Positions 14,936-22,442 of a stretch of 23,642 bases of DNA are shown here, one piece after another. Origin of the DNA: Phycisphaerae bacterium (GTDB lineage Bacteria > Planctomycetota > Phycisphaerae > JAAYCJ01). The DNA is taken from positions 1 through 23,642 of the forward strand of contig JAAZAW010000250.1 of the NCBI GenBank assembly GCA_012514125.1. Direction: 5' to 3'. Under the pieces are notes generated by a model, which was not told the DNA's origin, did no database searches, and saw only the letters and a program-made list of their open reading frames with translations. Each line of letters starts with the position of its first letter. Positions within the stretch are counted from its first letter, which is position 1. The position numbers and the translations under genes are program-made.

Positions 14936-16465
14936 CTACGGATAAACTTTCCCCATCATCCGCGGAAACGCAATCGCCTCACGAATATGCTTAAGCCCGC
15001 AAATCCACCCCAGCGTCCGTTCGATCCCCAACCCAAATCCCCCATGCGGCACACTGCCGTATCGCCGCAAGTCCAGATACCACTCATAAGGTTCCGTTGC
15101 CAACCCCTCCTCCTTCATCCTCGCCAACAATCGATCCAATTCCTCCTCTCGCACCGACCCGCCGATGATCTCGCCCACGCCCTCCGGCGCCAGCAAATCA
15201 AAATTCTCCACCACCTGCTCGTTCGCACGATCCTGCCGCATATAAAACGCCTTCGTCATCCTCGGATAATGCGTCACAAACACAGGCCTCTCGTGCAACT
15301 TCGAAATAATCGTCTCGTCCGATCCGCCCAGGTCCTTCCCCCAATTAAATCCCTTCGCCAACTCCAGATGCAACGGTATATTCTTCAACGACTCGCGCGC
15401 CTCCGCAAGCTGATCGCGAATCTCAATAATCCTCGCCCCAAGCTTATCCTTCTGCCACGCCTTCGTCACCGTCGCCTGCTGCTGCGTACTCGCCTCTAAC
15501 TCCGCCTCAAGCTCCGCAATCAACTTTTCCAATTGCGAATATTCCACCCGCAAAAGTTTCTCCGCCCTTGACCCATGCAAAATCTCCACCGCCTCGCTAT
15601 ACGTCACTCGTGCGAATGGCTTTTGCACCTTCTCCAATTTGCCGATATCCCGCCCCAGCAATTCCAAATCCGACCGATTCTTCTCCAGCACCTTCCCCAC
15701 AATAGAACAAATAAAATCCTCCGCCAACTCCAGCAGTCCATCCAGATCAATAAACGCCACCTCCGGCTCCACCATCCAGAACTCCGTCAAATGCCGCCGA
15801 GTCTTCGATTTCTCCGCACGAAACGTAGGCCCAAAACAATACACCTTCCGCAACGCCATCGCCGCCGATTCCAGATAAAGCTGACCCGTCTGCGCCAGAT
15901 ATACAGGCTGTCCAAAATAATCCACCTCAAAAAGCGTCGAAGCCCCTTCCCCCACGCTCGGCGCAAAAATCGGCGTGTCCACCAGCTTGAATTCCCGATT
16001 ATGAAAAAACTCGCGAATTGCAAACGTCACCGTATCCCGAATCCGCATGATCGCCGTTTGCCGGCTCGATCTCAACCATAAATGTCGCTGACGAAGCAAA
16101 AAATCAATCCCGTGCTCTTTCGGTGTAATCGGAAAATCGCGAGATTCCCCAATCACACGACCACCGCTAACCGCCAACTCATATCCGCCCGGCGCCCGCG
16201 ACTCGACGCGAACCACTCCCTTCATCTCGATCGAACTTTCCTGCCCCAAATGACTCAGCGAATCAAACAACGCGTCATGCTCCGCCGTCTTTTCCAACAC
16301 GCCCTGGCAAATCCCCGTCCCGTCACGCAACACCAGAAATAAAATCTTCCCAGAACTACGCAACGTCACAACCCAACCCGCCAGCGCCACTTCCTGGCCA
16401 ATATATTCCCCCAATTCGCCGATAGTCACATAGGCGTTTTCTTTTTTCATGGAACCATCCACCAT
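14936..16465 (-). CDS. asnS: Asparaginyl-tRNA synthetase with a coiled-coil-like insertion
   Basis: The protein has an N-terminal OB anticodon-binding domain (about 10-110, with VALAGWVVTLRSSGKILFLVLRDGTG) and a class IIb catalytic core. Motif 2 is FRAEKSKTRRHLTEFWMVEPE (215-235) and motif 3 is GGFGLGIERTL (475-485). DLLAPEGVGEIIGGSVREE is the AsnRS/AspRS signature, and the HLTEFWMVEPE context is of AsnRS type. It charges tRNA-Asn with asparagine. At 509 residues it is longer than common bacterial forms (about 430-470). The excess is a charged Glu/Leu/Ala-rich segment (about 300-370, QLEKLIAELEAELEAS onward) placed between VTYSEAVEILHGS and FNWGKDLGG. Two in-frame starts are possible, 16465 and 16450; the second has GGTGG/GGATGG just upstream. 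It lies 75 bp downstream of the helicase-like gene. Confidence 0.94.
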   Translation of the reverse strand: MVDGSMKKENAYVTIGELGEYIGQEVALAGWVVTLRSSGKILFLVLRDGTGICQGVLEKTAEHDALFDSLSHLGQESSIEMKGVVRVESRAPGGYELAVSGGRVIGESRDFPITPKEHGIDFLLRQRHLWLRSSRQTAIMRIRDTVTFAIREFFHNREFKLVDTPIFAPSVGEGASTLFEVDYFGQPVYLAQTGQLYLESAAMALRKVYCFGPTFRAEKSKTRRHLTEFWMVEPEVAFIDLDGLLELAEDFICSIVGKVLEKNRSDLELLGRDIGKLEKVQKPFARVTYSEAVEILHGSRAEKLLRVEYSQLEKLIAELEAELEASTQQQATVTKAWQKDKLGARIIEIRDQLAEARESLKNIPLHLELAKGFNWGKDLGGSDETIISKLHERPVFVTHYPRMTKAFYMRQDRANEQVVENFDLLAPEGVGEIIGGSVREEELDRLLARMKEEGLATEPYEWYLDLRRYGSVPHGGFGLGIERTLGWICGLKHIREAIAFPRMMGKVYP

Positions 16466-16540
16466 AAAAATTACATCTTCTCTGGTTTCTTCCTCGTTAC
16501 TAAACCGCCGAGCTTATTCCACGCGCATTCCAGAATCCCA

Positions 16541-18019
16541 TCATTCCTGATTCTTCGGTTTACTCGAACGCTTCTTGTTCGCCGGAATAAATTTGCTGCC
16601 CAAGCTCTTCTTCACCTTGCCCTGGGTCGCATACTTTTCCACCAGCTCCTGCTCAAAATACACAGGCTCGAAAAATCGCTTCGGAATGATACGCTGATTA
16701 TCTTCCGCCGGGACCGTCTGCGACGATACGACAAGCTTCGAACTCACATGCTCCACCATCCGCCTCTCCGGACGTCTGGTTCGCTCGGACCTGCGATCCC
16801 CTTCAACACCTCGTCCCCGTTCGTCGTCCTTATCCTGACTTGAACCGCGATCCCGATCCCTGCCGCGATCGCTGCGCTCTCTACCGCGTGATTGACCCGC
16901 CGCCCCCTCATTCATCGCAATCATCGAACGCCCAAGCCGCCGTTCCAGAATCCGAATCGCGCCAACCCTGGGCTCGTCCACCATCGCCGTCACCATCAAA
17001 GGCCCCTGAAAAACAAATCGATCCACCCGCTTCCAATAATTCTCCAGATGCGACGGCAATTCCCATGAAATCAAATGATCCACCTTCGGCATATTCAAAC
17101 CATTAAGCGCCGCTTCGCAACCCACCAAAACTCCTCTTCCCGCTTCTGATACCTGCGTCACAATACCCTGCTTCTCGTCAAGCTGCATCGAATACGCCAA
17201 CACATGACCCTTCTGATCCCTCTCCGCCATCATGTCGGCAATCGTACACGAAATCCGATCCGAGTCCGTCACGACCATCGTGATCTTTTCCCCGCTCTCC
17301 TGAAGCAACGTCATCAAATGGTCCAGCCGATTTTCCTCATTCACAATTACATATCGTAAAATCACCTCATCCTGGCTCCAGTTCGCCTCAGGCCGAGATA
17401 ATTTAATCTTCTCCAACTTGTTCGGATTGCAGAACCATCGGCTCTTCTCGATCACCTGCTCCGTCAACTCATTCGCACAAACCAACGTCTGACGATCCGG
17501 ACTCAACATCGATACCAACTCCGTCAATTCCTTCTCTCTGCGCAACATCGTATCGATCTCATCAAGCCCCAACGACCGAACCGCCGCCACATACTCCTTC
17601 TCACGCTTGATAAACCGCTCCGCCACCGCCAGCTCCAAAATCACAAGCGGACACTTATCATGAAACTCCGGATAAAAATAATCGTCCCGACCCGTGAATT
17701 TCAAAACCCGCGCCTTAAGCGTCGGACAAAATCGCCCAATAACCCTGCCAAGCTGCTGCACCGAATCAGACGTCGGCGTGATAATCATCGCCTTGCGAGT
17801 CCGATTCCTGAGCCAATGCTGCAAAAAGGGAATCGCAAAACAAGCACTCTTGCCCATCCCGCTACGCGCTTCAAACAATACATCACGATCTTCCAATGCC
17901 GGCGGAATCACCTGAAGCTGCAACTCCGTAGGCCGTTCCAACCGGGCATCAATAATCGCCTCGTGAAGCTTCCGAGTCATATCAAAATCTTCAAACTTAT
18001 AATACGTCTTGTGTTCCAT
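16541..18019 (-). CDS. Divergent DEAD-box-like RNA helicase, motifs eroded
   Basis: From ATG 18019 the protein has 492 residues. This start has AAGGAG 10 nt upstream, better than the ATG at 18043, which has no good site. Two RecA-like domains (about 1-205 and 206-365) follow the DEAD-box plan: Q-motif-like PTELQLQVIP (30-39), P-loop ARSGMGKS (51-58; canonical AxTGxGKT), DEID (153-156; canonical DEAD) and CAN (181-183; canonical SAT). YWKRVDRF (328-335) stands at motif VI, where HRIGRTGR is expected. The motif VI changes would weaken ATP hydrolysis, so it may be an RNA-binding scaffold or weak ATPase. A disordered Arg/Asp/Gly-rich tract (about 378-420) and a basic tail follow, as in RNA-associated proteins. 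It lies between a YchF GTPase and asnS, a translation-linked setting. Confidence 0.82.
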   Translation of the reverse strand: MEHKTYYKFEDFDMTRKLHEAIIDARLERPTELQLQVIPPALEDRDVLFEARSGMGKSACFAIPFLQHWLRNRTRKAMIITPTSDSVQQLGRVIGRFCPTLKARVLKFTGRDDYFYPEFHDKCPLVILELAVAERFIKREKEYVAAVRSLGLDEIDTMLRREKELTELVSMLSPDRQTLVCANELTEQVIEKSRWFCNPNKLEKIKLSRPEANWSQDEVILRYVIVNEENRLDHLMTLLQESGEKITMVVTDSDRISCTIADMMAERDQKGHVLAYSMQLDEKQGIVTQVSEAGRGVLVGCEAALNGLNMPKVDHLISWELPSHLENYWKRVDRFVFQGPLMVTAMVDEPRVGAIRILERRLGRSMIAMNEGAAGQSRGRERSDRGRDRDRGSSQDKDDERGRGVEGDRRSERTRRPERRMVEHVSSKLVVSSQTVPAEDNQRIIPKRFFEPVYFEQELVEKYATQGKVKKSLGSKFIPANKKRSSKPKNQE

Positions 18020-18115
18020 TTTCTCCGAACTCCTTCGGACCATAAACTCGATCCAAACAACTTTTCCTGAATTTATCGTTATTTAATTCTATAATACCGT
18101 TCACCCTCTTCCACC

Positions 18116-18239
18116 ATTCCCCAAAAAGCGAAAATCCAGCACCAACTCGCCATTAGCCAACCCTCTTTTCTCATCTTCACACTTTCCCACTTCTTCCTCT
18201 TCTTGGTGTCCCTGGTATCTTGGCGGTTCTCTTCTCTTC
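18116..18239. repeat. Composite intergenic repeat, copy A
   Basis: A degenerate TTCCC...GAATCCAG-type unit (18116-18162) is followed by a CT-rich unit containing CTTCCTCTTCTTGG and TCTTGGCGG (18171-18239). Both units recur at 20632-20742 in the opposite order. The gap lies between the helicase-like and YchF genes and holds no gene. Confidence 0.65.
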
Positions 18240-18250
18240 AAACTCGCCTC

Positions 18251-19339
18251 TCACACATTAAACCGAAACTCAATCACATCCCCATCCTTAACAATATAAT
18301 CCTTCCCCTCAAGCCGACGCTTACCCTGCGCCTTCGCCTCCTTCTCCGACCCGCACGACATCAAATCTTCAAAACTCATCGTCTCCGCCCGAATAAAACC
18401 TCGCGCAATATCACTATGAATCTTCCCCGCCGCCACCACCGCCTTGGCCCCTTCCTCCAAAAGCCACGCCCGAGCATCATCCTCACCGGAAGTATAAAAC
18501 AAAATATACCCCATCCCCTTAAGCCCCATCTGAATCAGTCGATCCTGCGACATTTCCTTCACCCCCGCCTCCGACATGAACGTCCCCCGATCCTCTTCCG
18601 ACAACTGCCAAAGCTCCTGCTCAAATTTCCCCGCAACCACCATCGACCCCTTGATCATGGGCCCAAGCTTCAAATCGAACACCTCCCCAACCTGATCCTC
18701 GCCCACGTTCACTATCACCAAAAGAGGATGCTGCGTCAACAGCGTAAACCCTTTGAGCATCTTCATCTCTTCCGCGTTGATCGGCACCTGGTCCAAAGGT
18801 TTCCCCTGCTCCAACGCCGCCAAACATCGCTTCAACAAATCCAACTCTTTCTTGTCCTGCTCACGAGTCGCCAAAGGCTTCTTGATCGACGCCTCAAGCT
18901 TCTCGATCCGACGAGTCACCTGCTCCATATCCGCAAATACAAATTCTTCCGTCAACTCGTCCAAATCCCCCTGCGGATCGATCCGGTCCCGATACATCGG
19001 CGTCGTCTCATCCTTAAACGCCCGCAGCACAATAATCAACAAATCGCACTGCCGAACATCCGCCACCTGACGACGCATCTGTTCCCGCCCCGACGCCGTG
19101 CTCAAATCAAACCCCGCAAAATCCATCAACTCAAAACTCACAGGCGTCGTCTTCTTCGAATTGTACATCCCATGAAGCGCCTGGAGCCGCTGATCCTGAA
19201 GATATCTCACCGTCGCCAGATGACTCCCGCTTCCAGGCTGAACCTCAGGCAACTCTTCCACCGCAATCCCGCTAATCGCCGAAAGGACCGTCGTCTTCCC
19301 GCTATAAGGCGGACCAATAATCGCAAATCTAACTGCCAT
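18251..19339 (-). CDS. ychF: YchF-family GTPase/ATPase, divergent
   Basis: The 362-residue length equals the YchF norm. Order of parts: P-loop GPPYSGKTT (9-17), a SHLATVRYLQDQRLQAL segment matching the YchF VATV...D.RL region, DFAG (73-76), a helical coiled-coil arm (about 125-185), and the C-terminal YchF/TGS domain ending AKAQGKRRLEGKDYIVKDGDVIEFRFNV. That ending and GKIHSDIARGFIRAE are nearly canonical. Departures are in the nucleotide site: canonical NVGKS is YSGKT, and DIAGLVKGAS with its glycine-rich run is DFAGFDLSTAS. YchF proteins bind ribosomes and hydrolyse ATP or GTP, with roles in stress and translation. A second, canonical YchF may exist elsewhere. Flanking gaps contain intergenic repeats. 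Confidence 0.85.
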   Translation of the reverse strand: MAVRFAIIGPPYSGKTTVLSAISGIAVEELPEVQPGSGSHLATVRYLQDQRLQALHGMYNSKKTTPVSFELMDFAGFDLSTASGREQMRRQVADVRQCDLLIIVLRAFKDETTPMYRDRIDPQGDLDELTEEFVFADMEQVTRRIEKLEASIKKPLATREQDKKELDLLKRCLAALEQGKPLDQVPINAEEMKMLKGFTLLTQHPLLVIVNVGEDQVGEVFDLKLGPMIKGSMVVAGKFEQELWQLSEEDRGTFMSEAGVKEMSQDRLIQMGLKGMGYILFYTSGEDDARAWLLEEGAKAVVAAGKIHSDIARGFIRAETMSFEDLMSCGSEKEAKAQGKRRLEGKDYIVKDGDVIEFRFNV

Positions 19340-19406
19340 CGTTACTCTCTTTCTATCACAACTATCTCTCTATCATTTCTACTTCATATCGATCTTAAAT
19401 CGATCG

Positions 19407-19455
19407 TTCCCGCAAAAGCGGGAATCCAGAACCAGCTCAAGCCGTTGAACAATCC
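19407..19455. repeat. Intergenic inverted-repeat element, copy B
   Basis: TTCCCGC-AAAA-GCGGGAA (19407-19424) is a perfect 7-bp hairpin. It is followed by TCCAGAACCAGCTCAAGCC and GTTGAACAATCC. The 49-50 bp unit aligns with copy C at 20694-20742 at about 80% by eye. The core resembles the widespread ATTCCC-N8-GGGAAT repeat type (dRS3-like); this is from memory, not a search. Confidence 0.75.
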
Positions 19456-19480
19456 TCTTCACTCCCTCTTCCAATCTCCC

Positions 19481-20518
19481 TCACCACACCGGCATCTCCT
19501 CCGGTACTTGCCCGCGATCAAAAAAATACGTCGGCAAACTGCGGAACAACCCATACGGATGATACAAACTCTCAAGCTCCCCGCGACAATTATACCAGCA
19601 GGACTTACACGTATTCCCTTTCGCTTCCTCCCTCATCTTCCGATACAACAAAACAATATTGTCTTCATAAAGATTCCCCACCGGCACGCTCCGACGCTCC
19701 ACGCAGATCGACACGTTCCCGAGACTGTCAATATTATAAAACGCTCGGCCTGCCATGCACCCGCCAACCCCCTGCGTCACCGCGTTTCTGAACTGGCTCA
19801 AAAAATAAGGATTACTGAGCATATTCGGATATCGCCCACGAAGTTCCAGCAACTTTTCCGAAACCTGCGGATCCCGACATACAAATCGCTCATCCCCCGT
19901 CTTCATCGCAGAATAAGGCTGGACCATAAAATACGCCCCGCACCCCCTGGCGATCTTGATCAACTCCTCCATCTGATCAAGATTATCGTGCATCAGCACC
20001 GACATCAAATTCACCCTCTGCCACGCATACTTCCGACCCTTCGCCAAATATTCCAACGCCCGAACCGCACGATCAAACGCGCCCTTCATCCCCCGACGAC
20101 GATCGTGCTGCTCCGCATTCGCATAATCGATACTCACCGACACCCCCCACGCCCCTGCCTCATACAACTCCCTCGCAAGCTCAGGCGTCATCAAATACCC
20201 GTTGGTCGTCACAAACGGCAAATGCCATCGCGCAATCACCTCAACCAACGCCACAATATCGTCCCGCAACAAAGGTTCCCCGCCTGCCAGTGAAACAAAA
20301 ACCGACCCCAGCCTCGCCATCTGCCTCGCACCATACTCAAACTGCTCAACCGTCTGCTCAGGCTGCTTCCCCTGCTCGTCGTGCCAATATCCACAAAATC
20401 CGCAACGAAAATTACATCGATACGTCACCTGCCAAGCCACCCACATCGGATGCCTGCCTACATATTCCCGTAACAAACGAATCTTTTTTTGTGTCGAACT
20501 CAATGCTCGCCTATCCAT
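19481..20518 (-). CDS. Radical SAM protein with SPASM-like C-terminus
   Basis: The 345-residue protein carries CNFRCGFC (Cys35, Cys39, Cys42; the CxxxCxxC 4Fe-4S/SAM motif), GGEP (79-82) and TTNGYLM, the standard radical SAM barrel markers. The C-terminal part has further cysteines: Cys254, Cys272 (in LGNVSICVE) and CKSCWYNC (Cys304, 307, 311). This pattern fits a SPASM or twitch domain holding an auxiliary iron-sulfur cluster. Such enzymes modify peptides, lipids or small molecules, and specificity cannot be told. No small precursor peptide gene was recognised beside it, so a RiPP role is not supported. It lies between folC, which has its own terminator, and ychF, with repeat-bearing gaps on both sides. 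Confidence 0.9.
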   Translation of the reverse strand: MDRRALSSTQKKIRLLREYVGRHPMWVAWQVTYRCNFRCGFCGYWHDEQGKQPEQTVEQFEYGARQMARLGSVFVSLAGGEPLLRDDIVALVEVIARWHLPFVTTNGYLMTPELARELYEAGAWGVSVSIDYANAEQHDRRRGMKGAFDRAVRALEYLAKGRKYAWQRVNLMSVLMHDNLDQMEELIKIARGCGAYFMVQPYSAMKTGDERFVCRDPQVSEKLLELRGRYPNMLSNPYFLSQFRNAVTQGVGGCMAGRAFYNIDSLGNVSICVERRSVPVGNLYEDNIVLLYRKMREEAKGNTCKSCWYNCRGELESLYHPYGLFRSLPTYFFDRGQVPEEMPVW

Positions 20519-20631
20519 ACAAACCCAAAACCCTTCTCAAAAAATTTCCTCCCTCATCTTAATCTTTTCTATTCACCGCCCCCTCTCCCTCTTCCCCTTT
20601 TCCCATCTTCACACCTTCTTACTTTTACACT

Positions 20632-20742
20632 TCCACACTTTCCCACCTCTTCCTCTTCTTGGCGTCTTGGCGATTCACTCTCTTTTCCTGTCATTCCCGC
20701 GAAGGCCCGAATCCAGAACCAACTCAAATCATTGTACAATCC
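20632..20742. repeat. Composite intergenic repeat, copy C
   Basis: The CT-rich unit comes first (20632-20686, with CTTTCCCACCTCTTCCTC and CTTGGCGTCTTGGCG). The TTCCCGC-type unit follows (20694-20742, with ATCCAGAACCAACTCAAATC). Both are shared with copy A, and the second also with copy B. One hairpin arm is degraded (GCCCGAA for GCGGGAA). Confidence 0.75.
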
Positions 20743-20846
20743 CCTTCTCCGACTTCTTCGACTCTCTCCCAATTCCCAACTTCCAACCATCTTCTCCTAA
20801 ATTTACCCGATTCACAACTCGACACCAAACCTATTTCCCCTCACAT

Positions 20847-20880
20847 AAAAAAAAAGCGGACCTTAACGAGGCCCGCTTTT
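20847..20880 (-). terminator. Rho-independent terminator after folC
   Basis: On the minus strand AAAAGCGG (20880-20873) pairs with CCGCTTTT (20859-20852), with an inner CCT/AGG pairing. A run of nine T follows, to 20847. It lies about 45 bp after the folC stop codon. Confidence 0.88.
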
Positions 20881-20925
20881 AAATAGCTATATTTTAATAC
20901 TTACATTGAAAAACAAATCAACAAA

Positions 20926-22362
20926 CTATGCCTTAATCATCGGACGTCCCATGAACAACTTCTTGGCTTCACCCGCCAAATAAAACGACCCGGTAATGCA
21001 AATAATGTCTCCACGAGTCGCCACCGAACCGGCAATGCGAATCGCATCCGATACAGTATTGGCCCACTGCGCCATCCGGCCGGTCCGCTCCTCAAACCTC
21101 TGCGACAACTCCTCCGGATCCGCCGACCGCATCGTCCCGTTCTTCGTGAAAATCACTTTGTCCGCGCCCAACGCAATCTGATCAAGCATCCCGTCAACGT
21201 CTTTGTCCATCGCACATCCGAAAATCACCAACATGGAATCATAACTGATGTGCTGACCAACCGTCCGAATCAGCGCTTCCATACTCGCCGGATTGTGCGC
21301 TCCGTCAATCAAAATACGCGGATCTTCACAAATCAACTCCATCCTGCCGCCAATCCGAGTCCGAGACAACCCCTCAAGGGCCAATTGATCGTTGATCTTA
21401 AAACCTTTTTCTTTCAATGTATCTAATATCGCCAATGCAAGCCCGCAATTCACCGCCTGGTGCTCGCCCGGAAGCGGAACCGGCAAATGCTCGTACTTGC
21501 TGCGAGGCGTCGTTAAGCAAATCCGTGTGTGAGGACCGGTCAACCGACTCGATTCAAAACGGTAACTAAAATCAATGTCCTCACCCGTGTACCGGATCGA
21601 AGACTTGTTCGTTTTCGCCGTCTTACTCAAAACCTCTTTGACCCCGGGACTTTGCGGAACACTAATCACCGGAACACCCGACTTGATGATCCCTGCCTTT
21701 TCCTCCGCAATCTTCTCCACCGTATTGCCAAGGATGTTCATGTGATCCATACCAATCATCGTGATCGCACTGACAACGGGTTTGATCAGATTCGTGCAGT
21801 CAAGCCGACCCCCCAAACCGACTTCAACCACCGCCAAATCAACCTCTTCCTCCGCAAAATACATAAACGCAACACAAGTCAGAATTTCAAAAAATGTCGG
21901 AGGACTCTTCTCCAAGTGCTTTCGAAGCTCCGGTAAAAGCCGGTTAAGCAACTTGACAAACATCGGTTCCGGAATCATCTCATGATTAATCATGATCCGT
22001 TCGCGAAGGTCAATCAAGTGAGGCGAAGTGTATAATCCAACCTTAAAACCGCTGCCTTCAAGCATATTGGCCAGCATGTGACTGGTCGAACCCTTCCCCT
22101 TCGTCCCCGCTATGTGAACCGACTGAAACTTCCGGTGTGGATTACCGACCGCAGAAAGCAACTTCTGCATTCGTGTTAAATTAAAATTAAACGAATTGTA
22201 TCCAACACGCGTCGATCGCTCATAATCAGTAAAATTACCCAAAAATCGTATGGCCGTACTGTAACCTTTCAGACCACTCGATGGAGTGCTCCGCCGTTTT
22301 TTCGTGACCGGCTTGGACAGCTTCGGTATACTTGTTTTAGTTTTTTTGGCTAACTTCAGCAT
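20926..22362 (-). CDS. folC: Bifunctional folylpolyglutamate/dihydrofolate synthase
   Basis: The 478-residue protein shows the Mur-ligase-like layout. HIAGTKGKGSTSHML (from 83) is the ATP-binding loop, followed by GLYTSPHLIDLRERI. VVEVGLGGRLDCTNLI and MDHMNILGNTVEKIAEEKAGI hold conserved catalytic residues. The C-terminal domain begins near LIDGAHNPASM. It adds glutamate to dihydropteroate and/or folates in the cytosol. The protein is longer than many FolC (about 420-440) because of a basic N-terminal extension of about 30 residues (KKTKTSIPKLSKPVTKKRR) before the usual GYSTAIRFL. No Shine-Dalgarno sequence precedes the ATG, which fits the leaderless promoter described separately. A start further inside would lose part of the fold. 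It ends in a strong terminator. Confidence 0.94.
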   Translation of the reverse strand: MLKLAKKTKTSIPKLSKPVTKKRRSTPSSGLKGYSTAIRFLGNFTDYERSTRVGYNSFNFNLTRMQKLLSAVGNPHRKFQSVHIAGTKGKGSTSHMLANMLEGSGFKVGLYTSPHLIDLRERIMINHEMIPEPMFVKLLNRLLPELRKHLEKSPPTFFEILTCVAFMYFAEEEVDLAVVEVGLGGRLDCTNLIKPVVSAITMIGMDHMNILGNTVEKIAEEKAGIIKSGVPVISVPQSPGVKEVLSKTAKTNKSSIRYTGEDIDFSYRFESSRLTGPHTRICLTTPRSKYEHLPVPLPGEHQAVNCGLALAILDTLKEKGFKINDQLALEGLSRTRIGGRMELICEDPRILIDGAHNPASMEALIRTVGQHISYDSMLVIFGCAMDKDVDGMLDQIALGADKVIFTKNGTMRSADPEELSQRFEERTGRMAQWANTVSDAIRIAGSVATRGDIICITGSFYLAGEAKKLFMGRPMIKA

Positions 22363-22368
22363 TTCAAT

Positions 22369-22397
22369 ATTCTACTGGGATTACAAATAACAGTCAA
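22369..22397 (-). promoter_or_regulatory. Sigma70-type promoter for folC, probably leaderless
   Basis: TTGACT (22397-22392) and TAGAAT (22374-22369) are exactly 17 bp apart on the minus strand. The folC ATG begins 7 bases after the -10 box, where transcription would normally start. No ribosome-binding site fits in between. Confidence 0.6.
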
Positions 22398-22442
22398 GAT
22401 AAACTGATGCAAAATGCGAATAAATTTTAAAGGTTCAAAAAA

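Larger units (their letters stand above)
20519..20925. other. 407-bp gap with repeats and folC terminator, no gene
   Basis: The plus strand is strikingly pyrimidine-rich (runs of CTCTTCCCC type) over about 20570-20820. It contains composite repeat copy C (20632-20742), and the folC terminator lies at 20847-20880. Open frames here translate to low-complexity Ser/Phe/Pro/Leu sequence and are not credible genes. Confidence 0.65.

Noticed and set aside
18203..20293. 696-codon open frame on the plus strand opposite ychF and the radical SAM gene
   Set aside because: Both minus-strand genes beneath it have clear family motifs. The plus-strand translation is a low-information Arg/His/Leu/Pro/Ile mix running through intergenic repeats, as expected from codon bias on the opposite strand.
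19500..20518. RiPP-maturation role for the radical SAM/SPASM-like protein
   Set aside because: No small precursor peptide gene, transporter or protease was found beside it; both flanking gaps hold repeats only.
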